Origin: Deltaproteobacteria bacterium
GTDB taxonomy: Bacteria > Desulfobacterota > Syntrophia > Syntrophales > Smithellaceae
Reading direction: 5' to 3'
DNA length: 64,000 bases
Assembly: GCA_022710585.1 (NCBI GenBank)
Contig: JAKLGV010000018.1
Coordinates: 1-64,000, forward strand
Part shown: positions 1-10,300 of the stretch, in pieces
Layout of the letters: each line of letters starts with the position of its first letter
How positions within the stretch are numbered: the stretch's first letter is position 1
Translations under genes and position numbers: made by a program
The notes under the pieces: generated by a model
The model's database searches: none
What the model saw: only the letters and a program-made list of their open reading frames with translations
Told to the model about the DNA's origin: nothing

Positions 1-149
1 TAATCCACAAAACTTCAGCTTCTCTGAGAATGCTTTCTTTCAACCGGTAACGCTCAATTCTAATGATAAAAACTGATCATGACAGCTGTAAGAGATTGCC
101 ACGTTTACTGTCGTGAACTCGCAATGACGGCGGAAACCGGATTCCGGCA

Positions 150-1235
150 TTATTTATACCGTGAAAAATCAATGCCTCTCATCCTGCCGCGTTCTTCAAA
201 CCAGGCGTCTTCATTGACGGGAGGCTGCGCTATCTGATCGGCCCCTTTATGCACCAGCCGGATGGCCTCGCTCGGGCAGGTACTTATGCAAAGGCCGCAA
301 CCGATGCATCGATCCTTGATTATCCGATACGTATCGGGTTCTTCTTCTATGGCTCCCACCTGGCACCGTTCGTCCGAGCATATTCCGCAGGAGCTGCATT
401 TTTCCGCATCGATCTCGGCATAATAACTGGAATTGATAACCAGTGAAGCAGGAATGCCCAGCTCATTGATGGATCTCAACACACCGCAGCAGCATTTACA
501 ACAGTTGCAGATATAGAAGCCGCCGCCCTGCACATTATAGGTCAGATGGACAAGCCCCGCTTCTTCCGCCATTTTCATCAGGTCATGCGCCTCCTGTTTT
601 GTAATCAACCGGCCTGTGGGGTACTTGTCAAAAACCCCTGCCACGGGAGCCATCGCCAGACAGACCTGCACCGGCCGGTCGCAGGGGTACCCCAGCAATC
701 CCTTTTCTTTTTTGCAGACACAGTCGTTGACCAGAAAAGACTGATTGGAGTCAATAACATCGGAAACCCTCTCGTAAGATATAACCTCCTGCTGGCCGGA
801 TATTTCTTGCTCAACAGGCAACGTACGCATCAGTTGAGGCGTTTGCGAAAAAAACTGCTGCCCGAAAAACGGGGCGTATTCTTCATTCAGTTGGGCGTAC
901 TCCTTATCTAATTTGTCCAGCTGAAATTCATATATTCCGAAAACCCAGGGCAGCATCCGGAAAACCATGACTTCTCCGAAATCTATGACAAAAAGCTGTC
1001 CGGCTTTCCCCATATCTTTGAGCTGTCTATCCAGTTCTGCCAGAGGGCGGCCTGTTCTTTCGGCCACCTGCTGGGCTGTTTCAAAAGTCAGCCGAAGATC
1101 GCAAAAAAGCTCGGCCTGCTCGGGCGTAAAAATCCTCTTCAGAAGTTTAATCTCCACACCGCTTTCGGTTGCGGGGAAACCATTGGGCAGGGTATCGAGC
1201 ACCCGCGCCAGTTTTTGATATATTTCATCTGCCAT
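150..1235 (-). CDS. Cysteine-rich 2x[4Fe-4S] ferredoxin-like protein
   Basis: A 361-residue soluble protein with two classical 4Fe-4S clusters near the C-terminus: C280/C283/C286/C291 (the last spacing is CxxxxC, slightly irregular) and C310/C313/C316/C320 followed by Pro. Two further Cys groups lie upstream: C172, C174, C185, C192, and a dense patch at C243-C250 (CxCCxCCC). The N-terminal 130 residues look like a winged-helix/docking region without Cys. Probable role is electron transfer or redox sensing in an anaerobe; the partner is unknown and no oxidoreductase lies beside it. The start is supported by AAGGAG about 7 nt upstream of ATG. Fold class is confident, precise function is not. 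Confidence 0.85.
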   Translation of the reverse strand: MADEIYQKLARVLDTLPNGFPATESGVEIKLLKRIFTPEQAELFCDLRLTFETAQQVAERTGRPLAELDRQLKDMGKAGQLFVIDFGEVMVFRMLPWVFGIYEFQLDKLDKEYAQLNEEYAPFFGQQFFSQTPQLMRTLPVEQEISGQQEVISYERVSDVIDSNQSFLVNDCVCKKEKGLLGYPCDRPVQVCLAMAPVAGVFDKYPTGRLITKQEAHDLMKMAEEAGLVHLTYNVQGGGFYICNCCKCCCGVLRSINELGIPASLVINSSYYAEIDAEKCSSCGICSDERCQVGAIEEEPDTYRIIKDRCIGCGLCISTCPSEAIRLVHKGADQIAQPPVNEDAWFEERGRMRGIDFSRYK

Positions 1236-1638
1236 GCTTTTTCTCCTTCCGTTTCTTTACTTTTCCTTTTTCCATGTCTTTGAGCGCCTGATCGCACCAA
1301 CAGAAACTTTAACTATCTTGATTCTGTTTGTAAATGCAATCGATAATCCCACCGATTCAGAAGGTGGATTTTTATTTCTTGCTTCCGGTAAGTGAGTGTC
1401 AGATAATTTTCAAATTCATACACTCTTTCAAACAGTAATCATTAATGTAGGTTTTCTTTACCTTGGACAAATTTCCTTTGATATACCAACTTGGCATAAG
1501 TGCTTAATAACCACAAAATGCCAAGTAGCAAAAAGTGCATCTCGTTTTTATTTTCAAGGACTTTTTCTCTTTTTATTTTTACTAAACCATAGTATTAAAG
1601 TAACAATAATCGGAAAAAACCAAGTTGGTATATTAATT
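1236..1638. other. AT-rich intergenic stretch with inverted repeats
   Basis: About 400 bases without a convincing gene, clearly more AT-rich than the flanking genes. It holds a hairpin-like segment near 1346-1372 followed by Ts, and a set of related inverted repeats (listed separately). An open frame at 1396-1737 has no ribosome site, starts with GTG and runs into the cassette lipoprotein in another frame, so I do not call it a gene. Confidence 0.5.
1481..1633. repeat. Perfect 14-bp inverted repeat with a competing inner hairpin
   Basis: ATATACCAACTTGG at 1481-1494 is the exact reverse complement of 1620-1633. The left arm also overlaps ACTTGGCAT (1489-1497), which pairs perfectly with ATGCCAAGT at 1518-1526. 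The CCAA(C/G)TTGG-like unit therefore occurs three times and two mutually exclusive stems are possible. It ends six bases before the 5' boundary of the proposed gene cassette. It could be a recombination site, an operator set or a small remnant element; no tell-tale target-site duplication was found. Confidence 0.6.
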
Positions 1639-1639
1639 G

Positions 1640-2192
1640 TTAGAGAGCATTACCATGATTCGCAATTTAAAGTTAATTATAATTATTTTTTTGCTGCTTC
1701 CTATTTATGGTTGCGATTACTATATGGTGTCTTTTGAGGACGTTAGCAAGGAGCCACCTTATTCTATAATTGTCAATATGACTTTTAAAACAAAATGTGA
1801 CCTATATATTGATGGGTATAATTTAGATTCAAATCCAGGAAAAACAATCCAAGTATATTCGATAAAATCACCGCCATTGGCAAGAAATAGATATGTACTA
1901 TCAAGAGATAAATTACCGAAAGGAACATTAATCATGCCTATTGCTGTCAAACGATGTACAGATTGCTTCTTGGATCTTAAACCAAGAATAGAAGTTGAAG
2001 TTACATCAGAGGCATTAAAGCAAAAATATAATCTCCCTATATATATCGATGGTTCTACACTCGTTGAGAACTGGGGGCATAATGGCGAAACTTTTCAAGT
2101 CAATACAACAAATTTTGAATAAACTGTTACACTATATAAAATCTCTAACAAGGGCAATACAGCCGATCGCTTCGCTCCGGCTGATTTTTTCG
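1640..2192 (+). mobile_element. Putative integron gene cassette (integrase not in window)
   Basis: The 553-bp unit has the geometry of an integron cassette. A core-like site GTTAGAG (1639-1645) precedes the start codon by 9 bases. One compact gene fills the unit. Twenty bases after its stop comes CTCTAAC (2143-2149), the exact reverse complement of the 5' core, as expected because the excised circle rebuilds attC from both ends. The unit ends at a GTTRRRY core, GTTGAAC (2192-2198). Base composition is markedly AT-rich compared with hrpA next door. No integrase gene or second certain attC is visible here, so it is a solitary or remnant cassette. Outer bases C/G in the first core deviate from the RYYYAAC/GTTRRRY consensus. 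Confidence 0.6.
1655..2122 (+). CDS. Small lipoprotein of unknown function (cassette-borne)
   Basis: A 155-residue protein starting at ATG 1655 (a TTG at 1637 gives six more residues but would overlap the cassette core). Residues 5-19 form a hydrophobic signal segment ending in I-Y-G-C, so Cys20 is a probable lipidation site, although Tyr at -2 is uncommon. The mature part is about 135 residues with a CxxC-like pair (C-T-D-C near residue 102) and no family I recognise. Codon use is AT-rich. It fills a putative integron cassette and stops 20 bases before the attC-like site. Export as a lipoprotein is likely; function unknown. Confidence 0.65.
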   Translation: MIRNLKLIIIIFLLLPIYGCDYYMVSFEDVSKEPPYSIIVNMTFKTKCDLYIDGYNLDSNPGKTIQVYSIKSPPLARNRYVLSRDKLPKGTLIMPIAVKRCTDCFLDLKPRIEVEVTSEALKQKYNLPIYIDGSTLVENWGHNGETFQVNTTNFE

Positions 2193-2198
2193 TTGAAC
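2143..2198 (+). other. attC-like recombination site (59-be)
   Basis: A 56-base imperfect palindrome: R'' CTCTAAC (2143-2149), then AAGGGCAATA, a stem CAGCCG (2160-2165) with CGGCTG (2178-2183) closing a 12-base loop, a T-rich arm, and R' GTTGAAC (2192-2198) that fits GTTRRRY. The CTAACAAGG opening and the length at the short end of the known range are typical for attC sites. R'' and R' are not fully complementary to each other, which is normal for an integrated cassette. Scoring with an attC covariance model would decide it. Confidence 0.6.
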
Positions 2199-2314
2199 CT
2201 TTCTACCAGTAATTCTCAATTATGCCGACTGTCAAATGTTGAGGAGTTGTAGATGAAATCAATTTTCAGCACAATCAGGTTAAGCACTTGACCTTCCGCT
2301 CTATATATCCGGCA

Positions 2315-2343
2315 TTGACAGTAATACTCTCAGTGTGAAATAA
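2315..2343 (+). promoter_or_regulatory. Candidate sigma70 promoter for hrpA
   Basis: TTGACA (2315-2320), 17-base spacer, AAATAA (2338-2343), 33 bases before the hrpA start. The -35 is perfect and the -10 is weak. Position is right for hrpA, but a single match in AT-rich DNA is modest evidence. Confidence 0.35.
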
Positions 2344-2376
2344 AGCCATTAACAAACAATCTTCCGGGGAAAAGAT

Positions 2377-5300
2377 TTGCAAAGCATCAGGAACGATATC
2401 CGGCAAATCAGGCAGGGCCTTGATTCTGTCATGATTGCCGATTATTATAACATTGTCAGTCACCTCAAAAGCATCGAGGGTCATAAAGCCGGGGACGAAA
2501 AATCCGTTTTCAGAAAATTAGGCTATCTGAAAAGAATCGCCGGGATTTCCAGCACACGCTATCGAAGCAGAAAACAAAATACTCCCGCGGTTCAGTTTTC
2601 GCAAAACCTACCGATCATCGCCAAAAAGAGAGAGATTATTGAAAGCGTCCAAAAAAATCAGGTCACGATTATTACCGGCGAAACGGGTTCGGGAAAGACA
2701 ACCCAAATTCCCAAGATGTGCATTGCCGCAGGCCTCGGCCTGCGGGGCCTGATCGGCCTCACTCAGCCCAGGCGCATCGCGGCGATCAGCATTGCCCAGC
2801 GCATTGCCTCGGAGCTGGGCGAGGAATGCGGCCAATCCGTTGCTTACAAAATCCGTTTTGAAGAGAAAAGCTCGGCTGAACCTTTCATTAAAGTCATGAC
2901 CGATGGCATCCTGCTGACGGAAACGGTCAAAGACAGGGATTTGCTGGCCTACGATACATTGATTGTCGATGAAGCCCACGAACGTAGCCTGAACATCGAT
3001 TTCATTTTGGGCTATTTGCGAACGCTGCTTGTCCGGAGAAAAGATTTAAAGGTCATTATCACCTCGGCCACCATTGACACGGAAAAATTTTCCGAGGCTT
3101 TCAACAAAGCTCCGGTCATCAAGGTTTCCGGCCGGATGTATCCGGTGGAGGTTCGCTATCGGCCGCTTGATCCGGAGAAAGAAGAAAAAGGAGAAACAAC
3201 CTATGTCGATGAAGTTGTCGCCTGTGTGGAGGCTCTGCAGCGCGAACGCCGTTATGAAGATATCTTGATTTTTATGCCGACTGAGCAGGACATTCGGGAA
3301 ACTTGTAATCTGTTATCTAAAAAATGTTCCGGTCTTGTTCTGCCGCTGTACGCGCGACTTTCCGGCTCCCAGCAGAGACTTATCTTTACCGCCGCCGAAC
3401 AGCAGAAAATCATTGTGGCCACCAATATCGCGGAAACTTCGCTGACAATTCCCGGCATCAAATATGTGATTGACGCCGGACTGGCACGAATTCTGGAATA
3501 CAATCCCCGCAGCCAAACAACCGGCCTGCCGATCAAACCGATTTCCGCCAGCAGTGCCGAGCAGAGAAAAGGACGCTGCGGCCGTGTGCAAAACGGTATT
3601 TGTATCCGGCTCTATTCGCAGGAGGAGTTTTCCCAAAAGCCTCTTTACACGCCGCCGGAAATCATGCGCTCCAATCTGGCCGGTGTCATCTTGCGCATGC
3701 TGGAGCTTAATCTCGGCGCGGTCACATCCTTTCCGTTTATTGACAAGCCGCAACCCAAAAGTATCCGCGACGGCCTGGATATTCTGCGAGATCTGGGAGC
3801 GCTGGTCAAAGATGACAGCGAAGAAGAAACAAATCTTTATAAGCTGACGGAGACCGGTTGGAAGATGGCCGAGTTTCCGCTTGATCCCCGCGCATCCCGG
3901 ATGCTGATTGAAGCGCAGAAGGGAAACTGCGTCAACGAAATCGCTGTCATTGCCGCCGCCTTGAGCATTCAGGACCCGCGTGAGCGACCGTACGAAAAAG
4001 CCGATGAAGCATCCAAAGCCCATGCCCAGTTTGCGCATCCGGAGTCGGACTTTTTAACCTATCTCAATATCTGGAACCGCTATCATGGCTCATTGGAGAA
4101 TCTGCCAACGCAAAGCAAGCAAAGAAAATTCTGCCGCGACCATTTCCTCTCCTACAAGCGAATGATCGAATGGCGGGACATCTATCATCAGATCATGGAC
4201 ATTATCGACGGCAAGAACAAAACGGCAAAACCGAAGAAACACCACAAAATTGAAATCAATCAGGAGATTTCCGACCGGATTCACCGCTGCGTTTTGAGCG
4301 GGTATCTTTCCAACATCGCCCGAAAGAAAGAGAAAAATTTTTACAACGCAGCCAAGAGCAGAGAAGTGATGATCTATCCCGGCTCCGGCCTGTTCAATAA
4401 AGCGGGGCAATGGATTGTGGCGGCGGAAATCAGCCTGACCTCGCGGGTGTTTGCCCGTAATGTCGCCAACATCAACAGCGAGTGGCTGGAGAAACTGGGC
4501 GGCGATAACTGCCGCTATTCTTATGCCGCTGCCCACTGGGAGAAAAACCGCGGGCAGGTGGTTGCCCTGGAAAAGGTAACGCTTTTCGGATTGACCATTG
4601 TGGAAAGCCGTCCCGTCGCTTATGAAAGAATCAATGCGGAAGAAGCGAAGTCGATCTTCATCCGCGAAGCGCTGGTTACCGGAGAAGTTGCCCGCCGGAT
4701 TCCTTTCCTGGAGCACAATCTATCTCTGTACGACCGCGTCCAAACCATGGAAGAAAAGCTGCGCCGGCGTGGGATCGTCGCCAACGAAGAAACGATTGCC
4801 GAACTTTACGAACAAAGACTACCGGTGCTTTCCGATATCCGGTCCCTGCTCAGTCTCATCAGGGAAAGAGGCAGTGATGAATTTTTACGCTTCCGTGAAG
4901 AGGACTTGATTGCCTATGAACCGGATGAAGAAGAAATATCCCGGTTTCCCGATCAGATAAAATTGAAAGATGCGTCTTTGCGCTGCACCTATAATTTTGA
5001 GCCCGGCAAGCGTGATGATGGTGTAACGGTCAAGGTTCCGCTGGGATTGGTCTCCAGCGCCGCCAGGGAAAACATCGACCGCCATCTGCCTTCATTGCTG
5101 AAGGAAAAGGCCGTACACTTATTAAAGACTCTGCCCAAATCCTTGCGCCAGAGAATTCCATCGCCTGCCCAGGCGGCACAATTATTGATGGAAGACGAAT
5201 CCTATCTAAACAAATCTCTACCGCAGGCCTTGAGTGAACTGCTACGCGATCATTACAAGATAACGGTACCCCGCGATTCCTGGGCTTTAGAAAAGCTGCC

Positions 5301-6387
5301 GGACTACCTGAACATCCGCTACAGCGTGATTGATGAAAAAGGAAAGGAGATCGGGGACAGTCGGGATATCAGTCTGCTGCAAAAAGAACTTGCTGAAACA
5401 GTCAGCACGTCGGCTTTGGATAAAATCAGAGGCGAATGGGAAAAGGAAGGAATTACCACATGGGATTTTGGAGACTTGTCCCAACAGATTCCTCTGAAGG
5501 GAACTCACGGTTTGATCGGCTACGCCTATCCGGCACTCACGGTAAGCGATGATGCTATTGACCTCCGGCTCTTCTCCGATGAAAGACAAAGCACATTCAA
5601 TCATTCGCAGGGTGTTGCGGCGCTCTACGAAATTCACTTTGTCGACAAAGTGAAACAACTGAACAAAAATGTTATTTTAAAACCCGCTCTGAAAGCTGTT
5701 GTGGAAAATATCGGCAAGCCCAAACAACTGGAGCAATCCATCGTCAATCGGGTGAAGAAGGATTTGTTTTTCAAACCATGGCGAAGGCGGGAAGAGTATA
5801 TCGCGCATGCCGATTATCTGAATTCCAAAATTCTGCCTTACGGCCAGCAGGTGCTGACGGCGATAGAACCGGTCTTGAAAGCCTTTGACGATACTTACAC
5901 CGTTATCAGCAAACTGATAAAGAAAAATAGAGGCAACAATCCTGTTTTGAATTTTCTGAAAGAAATCCGGACAGAACTGCACAGTCTTATGCCTGTTGAT
6001 TTTCCAGAGCTTTATACCTTTGAACGGATGAAGGAACTGCCGCGCTATTGCAAGGCTCTTGCTCTGCGCGCCGAGCGGGGTAGCCTCAACCTTTCCGCGG
6101 CGCAAAAGAAAACGCAGGAAGTTTTAATTTATTCCAAACAGCTGCAAGAAATGATTGTACCGGAGGCAAAAGATACCGTGCTGCCACAGATTGGAATTTG
6201 CGAAATCACTCGTTTTAAAGAGGATATTTCATTAGATTGTCCGGAAGAAAAGAAAACCATGATCGAAGAATGCTTCTGGATGGTTGAGGAATACAAGGTC
6301 TCCCTATTCGCGCAGGAACTCAAAACGCCCTATCCCGTTTCACCCAAGAAGTTGAATCAGTTGATGGAAGAGATTGAAAAACTTTAA
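2377..6387 (+). CDS. hrpA: ATP-dependent RNA helicase HrpA (DEAH box)
   Basis: A 1336-residue DEAH-box helicase, about the size of E. coli HrpA (1300). Visible motifs: Walker A GETGSGKTT (101-109), QPRR (130-133), DEAH (198-201), SAT (230-232), the TNIAETSLT motif and QRKGRCGR of helicase domain 2, followed by the helicase-associated and OB regions and the long DUF3418 C-terminus ending in WMVEEYKVSLFAQ...TPYP, as in HrpA. The family unwinds RNA and has been linked to mRNA processing and rescue of stalled ribosomes. Start chosen at TTG 2377, with GGGGAAAAG just upstream; no better ATG exists before the conserved part. It stands alone on the plus strand, converging with the efflux operon. Confidence 0.95.
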   Translation: MQSIRNDIRQIRQGLDSVMIADYYNIVSHLKSIEGHKAGDEKSVFRKLGYLKRIAGISSTRYRSRKQNTPAVQFSQNLPIIAKKREIIESVQKNQVTIITGETGSGKTTQIPKMCIAAGLGLRGLIGLTQPRRIAAISIAQRIASELGEECGQSVAYKIRFEEKSSAEPFIKVMTDGILLTETVKDRDLLAYDTLIVDEAHERSLNIDFILGYLRTLLVRRKDLKVIITSATIDTEKFSEAFNKAPVIKVSGRMYPVEVRYRPLDPEKEEKGETTYVDEVVACVEALQRERRYEDILIFMPTEQDIRETCNLLSKKCSGLVLPLYARLSGSQQRLIFTAAEQQKIIVATNIAETSLTIPGIKYVIDAGLARILEYNPRSQTTGLPIKPISASSAEQRKGRCGRVQNGICIRLYSQEEFSQKPLYTPPEIMRSNLAGVILRMLELNLGAVTSFPFIDKPQPKSIRDGLDILRDLGALVKDDSEEETNLYKLTETGWKMAEFPLDPRASRMLIEAQKGNCVNEIAVIAAALSIQDPRERPYEKADEASKAHAQFAHPESDFLTYLNIWNRYHGSLENLPTQSKQRKFCRDHFLSYKRMIEWRDIYHQIMDIIDGKNKTAKPKKHHKIEINQEISDRIHRCVLSGYLSNIARKKEKNFYNAAKSREVMIYPGSGLFNKAGQWIVAAEISLTSRVFARNVANINSEWLEKLGGDNCRYSYAAAHWEKNRGQVVALEKVTLFGLTIVESRPVAYERINAEEAKSIFIREALVTGEVARRIPFLEHNLSLYDRVQTMEEKLRRRGIVANEETIAELYEQRLPVLSDIRSLLSLIRERGSDEFLRFREEDLIAYEPDEEEISRFPDQIKLKDASLRCTYNFEPGKRDDGVTVKVPLGLVSSAARENIDRHLPSLLKEKAVHLLKTLPKSLRQRIPSPAQAAQLLMEDESYLNKSLPQALSELLRDHYKITVPRDSWALEKLPDYLNIRYSVIDEKGKEIGDSRDISLLQKELAETVSTSALDKIRGEWEKEGITTWDFGDLSQQIPLKGTHGLIGYAYPALTVSDDAIDLRLFSDERQSTFNHSQGVAALYEIHFVDKVKQLNKNVILKPALKAVVENIGKPKQLEQSIVNRVKKDLFFKPWRRREEYIAHADYLNSKILPYGQQVLTAIEPVLKAFDDTYTVISKLIKKNRGNNPVLNFLKEIRTELHSLMPVDFPELYTFERMKELPRYCKALALRAERGSLNLSAAQKKTQEVLIYSKQLQEMIVPEAKDTVLPQIGICEITRFKEDISLDCPEEKKTMIEECFWMVEEYKVSLFAQELKTPYPVSPKKLNQLMEEIEKL

Positions 6388-6409
6388 ATGATTTTGACAC
6401 TATCTGTAT

Positions 6410-7336
6410 CTATTTTTTGCATTCATAAATTTCGATGGTCACATGAGCCAGTTCATGAACTTTCGCCAGGCGCTTTTTATAGTCTTCGATGGAACAATTT
6501 TTTGACGTTACCAGAGACACGATACAGGCATATTTGTTTTGAGCGACTTTCCAGACATGCAGATCACTGATGACGGAATCGCCGTCCGATTCAATTTCCT
6601 GCTTGATTTCATCGGTGATTGGATTATCCATTTCACGTTGCAGTAAAATACCGCCGGTTTCTTTTAATAACATGGATGACCAGTGGAGAATTAATCCCGC
6701 GCCGACGATGCCCATGAGCGGATCGAGCCAGACAAAATCAAAATATTTGGCGCCGAGCAGTGCGGCGATGGCCAGCACGGACGTTAATGCGTCGGCCACC
6801 ACATGCAGATAGGCTGATTTCAAATTCAGGTCTTCGTGGTGATGCGATTCTTCATGATGGTGATCGTGACTGTGAGCATGGCCGCCCCTGTTGAGGATTA
6901 TGGCGCAAACAACATTTACCGTCAAACCGATGACAGCAACAAACAGCGCCTGATTATAATAAATACTCAGGGGATGAATCAGTCTTTTGACGGAGGAAAA
7001 AATCATGATCAGGCCGACAAGCCCCAGCACAATGGCGCTCGTGTAAGCGCCCAGAATTTCAATCTTCCATGTGCCGAAAGTAAAACTGCGATCCTTCGCA
7101 TATTTCCTGGCCATAACATAGGCCAGCAGAGATATTCCCAGGGCGAAGGCATGCGTGCCCATGTGCCAGCCGTCAGCCAGAAGCGCCATTGACTGGGAAA
7201 GCCAGCCGAACAGGATTTCCGCAATCATGGTGACAAAGGTAATCACCACAACAATGAACGTACTTTTTTCAACGGATTTCTTATCGACGTTGAAGAGGTG
7301 ATGATGTTCCCACAATTCTATTTGTTCGTTATGCAT
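6410..7336 (-). CDS. dmeF: Cation diffusion facilitator, DmeF-type metal exporter
   Basis: A 308-residue CDF protein of the inner membrane that exports divalent metals in exchange for protons. N-terminal ELWEHHHLF and DGWHMGTH match the DmeF (Co2+/Ni2+) branch. Metal site: D55 and H58/H62 in TM2, H178 and D182 (HVVAD) in TM5. A His-rich cytoplasmic loop with many His residues lies at 153-167 between TM4 and TM5. Six membrane segments, then a short cytoplasmic domain. The ATG begins 2 bases after the stop of the RND-outer membrane fusion gene, so it is the last gene of the marR operon and probably translationally coupled; no own ribosome site is clear. Actual metal is inferred. Confidence 0.88.
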   Translation of the reverse strand: MHNEQIELWEHHHLFNVDKKSVEKSTFIVVVITFVTMIAEILFGWLSQSMALLADGWHMGTHAFALGISLLAYVMARKYAKDRSFTFGTWKIEILGAYTSAIVLGLVGLIMIFSSVKRLIHPLSIYYNQALFVAVIGLTVNVVCAIILNRGGHAHSHDHHHEESHHHEDLNLKSAYLHVVADALTSVLAIAALLGAKYFDFVWLDPLMGIVGAGLILHWSSMLLKETGGILLQREMDNPITDEIKQEIESDGDSVISDLHVWKVAQNKYACIVSLVTSKNCSIEDYKKRLAKVHELAHVTIEIYECKK

Positions 7337-7338
7337 TT

Positions 7339-10300
7339 TTAATCATTATACTGGCCGGTCAATATCTTCAGATCGGTCAAAGCCATTCTGTAGTTCAAGT
7401 GCGCCGCGTAAAGGTCCGATTGAGATTTGGCCAATGCCGCCTCGGCGGTGAGTACATCCGCTTCGAGATTTAATCCGGCCTGGTGCCGGTCGGTTTGAAT
7501 CCTGAAATCTTCCTGGCGGAAATTCAAAACCTTGTTCGCGACGCTGATCAGTTCAGCAGTTTGATTGAGTTTGCGGTGAGCTTTTTCGATGTCGGTCTGG
7601 ACCTGCTCCTGCGTATTGGCCAAGTTTACTTCAGCCTGTTTTTTCAGCAAGAGACGCTGCTTCATAATGAAAGTATTGGAGAAAATATCCTTGAGATCCC
7701 ACTTCATTAATAAACCAATGAAGGTATTATTTTCCGGATAGAGTGTTACGCCGTCCTGATATGTATAGCCGCCCATAACGCCCAAATCGGGCAGATAGCT
7801 GTATTGACTGGCTCTGACGGCATATCCCGCTTTCTCTTGACGCAGCGCGGCCATTCGGATGTCGCTGTTGCGGTTCTGTGCCTCCAGAATACTTCCTTCC
7901 AGTGTCTCGGCACCGTCCGGCTTTTCATCCAATGAAACCGGATCCAGCACGACCGCTGTCGCGGGCGGCAGGCCGGTCAGGCGTTTTAAATCGGCGGTAT
8001 AATCTTCAACCTGGATGTTTATTTTGAGAAGATTCTGCTCTTCATCGGCTACATTGGCGCGCAATCCTAATTCATTGGAGCGGGTGGCCTTGCCGGCCAT
8101 GACGGCGCTTTCCACATCGTAGAGTTTTTTTCCGGCCAGCGATAACTTGATTTGAGCTTCTTCTTTCTGCTTCTGCAGAATCAACAGGCCAAAATAAATT
8201 TTCTCCGCGGTCTGCCGGATCTGCAGGGTTGCCTTCGTCTTTTCAGTTCTGGCAATTTGCAGATCGGTTTTGGATACATCCACGCCGGCCTTGATTTTTG
8301 GAATTTGCGAAATCGGCTGATATAAAAGTGCGCCGGCGCCAACAAAATCATGATTGCCCAACTCGAAGGCTTTGTCCGTCGGCGGCATAGGGATGCCCAT
8401 CTCACCCAGCGGCAATTCTCCGAAAGCGCCTCGCGAAACCTCCAGAGCGGGCACATTCTCATTATACAGATAAGCGCCGCCCAGGATAACCGACGGGAAA
8501 TATTTCACCCTGTCTTCATTGACTTTCTGCTGTTTTTCATCCACCTGCAATTGCTTGATATTCAGCAAACGGTTGTTTTGAACCGCCAGATCGATGACTT
8601 TGTTCAGGTTCAGCCTTTCCGGATTTTCCTGCGCGCCGGCGCCGGGTGAAAACAAAAAAAGCGCAACGAGAACCAGCGAAATGACAGTTTCCGGTTTCAT
8701 CACTTTTACTGTTTTATCGGATTCTTCGTCAAGCCACGGTTGCTTGTCGGATGGCTTGATGACCTGCGCATACAGAACCGGCACCAATACTAAGGATATG
8801 AACATGGAAAACATGATGCCCACGGCGATCACGCTGGCCAGCGGACTCCACATCGGCGAGCCGGAAATAATCATCGGGATGACGCCGATGGCCGCGGCGC
8901 TGGCTGTCAGAAAAATTGGGCGCAATCGTCTTTTCCCCGCTTCCAGAGCGGCGGTGGGGATGGAAGCGCCGGTGCGCAACAGTTCGTTGGCATGGTCGAT
9001 CAAAATGATGGCATTTCTGACGACGAGACCGGACAGACTGATGACGCCGACGAAGGCCGTGAACCCGAAAGTATTACAGGTAATCAATATCCCCAGTATC
9101 GCTCCGAAGACGCTCAAGGGGATCGTCAGCATAACGATGGATGTTTCCTTCAGATTACGGAACTGGAACAGCAGCACAAGGAAGATCAGGAGCAGACTGA
9201 TGACAAACGCCAGATACATTTGCTGGAATGTTTCGACCCGGTTATCATACTCGCCCCCATACTTGATGCTGTAGCCTGCCGGCAATTGAAGCCGGGACAG
9301 GTCAGGCTTTATTTTTTTCAGAATTTGAGAGGCCAGGTAGCCTTCGGCCGGTTCGCAAAGAATGGTTAAGGTTCTCAGGCCGTTCAGGTGCATAATCCGG
9401 CCCGTGTGCCACTCGGGTTCCAGCGTTGCAATTTGACGCAGCGGCACCGCGGCGCCGGTAACCGGTGACGTCAGATACATGTTTTGCAGATCGTCGAAAT
9501 TACGCCGGCTTTGTTCATCCAGGCGAAGAAGGATGTCCACCGGTGTATTGCCTTCATAAAGAGTGGACACCGGTGCGCCGGTGAATCCCGCATAGATGGA
9601 TCGGGAAATACTGGAGGTGGAGAAGCCCAGACGTTCGGCATCTTCTTTCAACCCGATGGCGACGCCGTAATAATCTTCTTTGAAATCAGAACGGATAAAA
9701 GCAGCCATACCCGTCTTTGCAATCATCTCTTTAACGCGCCCGCCGATGGTTTTCAGGGTCGTAATGTCGTCGCCGACAATTCTGATTTCCACCGACGTCA
9801 CCTGAGCTTTTCCCTGCATCAGGAGTTTCGCCTGTACGTTTCCTTCCGGGATCTCACGCGCGGCTTTGGCGTTTAATTCGAGATGTAACTGTTTCGCTTC
9901 TTCTTCGTTGTTTGTGTTGACCAGTAATTGCGCGAAATTTTCCACCGGCGGCTCAGGCGAAAAATTATAATAAAAGCGGGGCGCGCTGGCGCCGATGAAG
10001 GTTGCGTAAGAAGTGACTCTTCTGTCCTTCTGAATCATGCTTTGAACTTTTAAAATGGTCTGTTCGGTTTTCTCCAGTTTCGTGCCCGTGGGCATCCAGA
10101 GATCGACCACAAACTGATTCCGTTCGGCGGCCGGGAAAAATTTCTGCGGGACAATCTGGTACAGGCCAACGGCCAGAACAAGCGTGGACAGGCAGCCGAC
10201 AATCGTTATCGTGGAATGGGCCATGCACCAGGTGATGGTTTTGTCGTAACCCCGCTGCATCAACGAAAGCAGCGAAAACTTATTTTTACCTTTTGACGAT

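Noticed and set aside
1346-1380. Terminator-like hairpin with T-tail before the cassette
   Set aside because: No gene on the plus strand reads into it and the stem has a bulge.
1396-1737. Open frame of 113 codons before the cassette lipoprotein
   Set aside because: GTG start without ribosome site, crosses the cassette boundary and overlaps the better lipoprotein frame.
2049-2252. Open frame of 67 codons covering the attC-like site
   Set aside because: Overlaps the lipoprotein end and the palindrome; explained by these.
2251-2289. Ribosome site GAGGAG followed by a 12-codon frame after the attC-like site
   Set aside because: Too short and with no recognisable product; may be a remnant or a leader, not enough to call.
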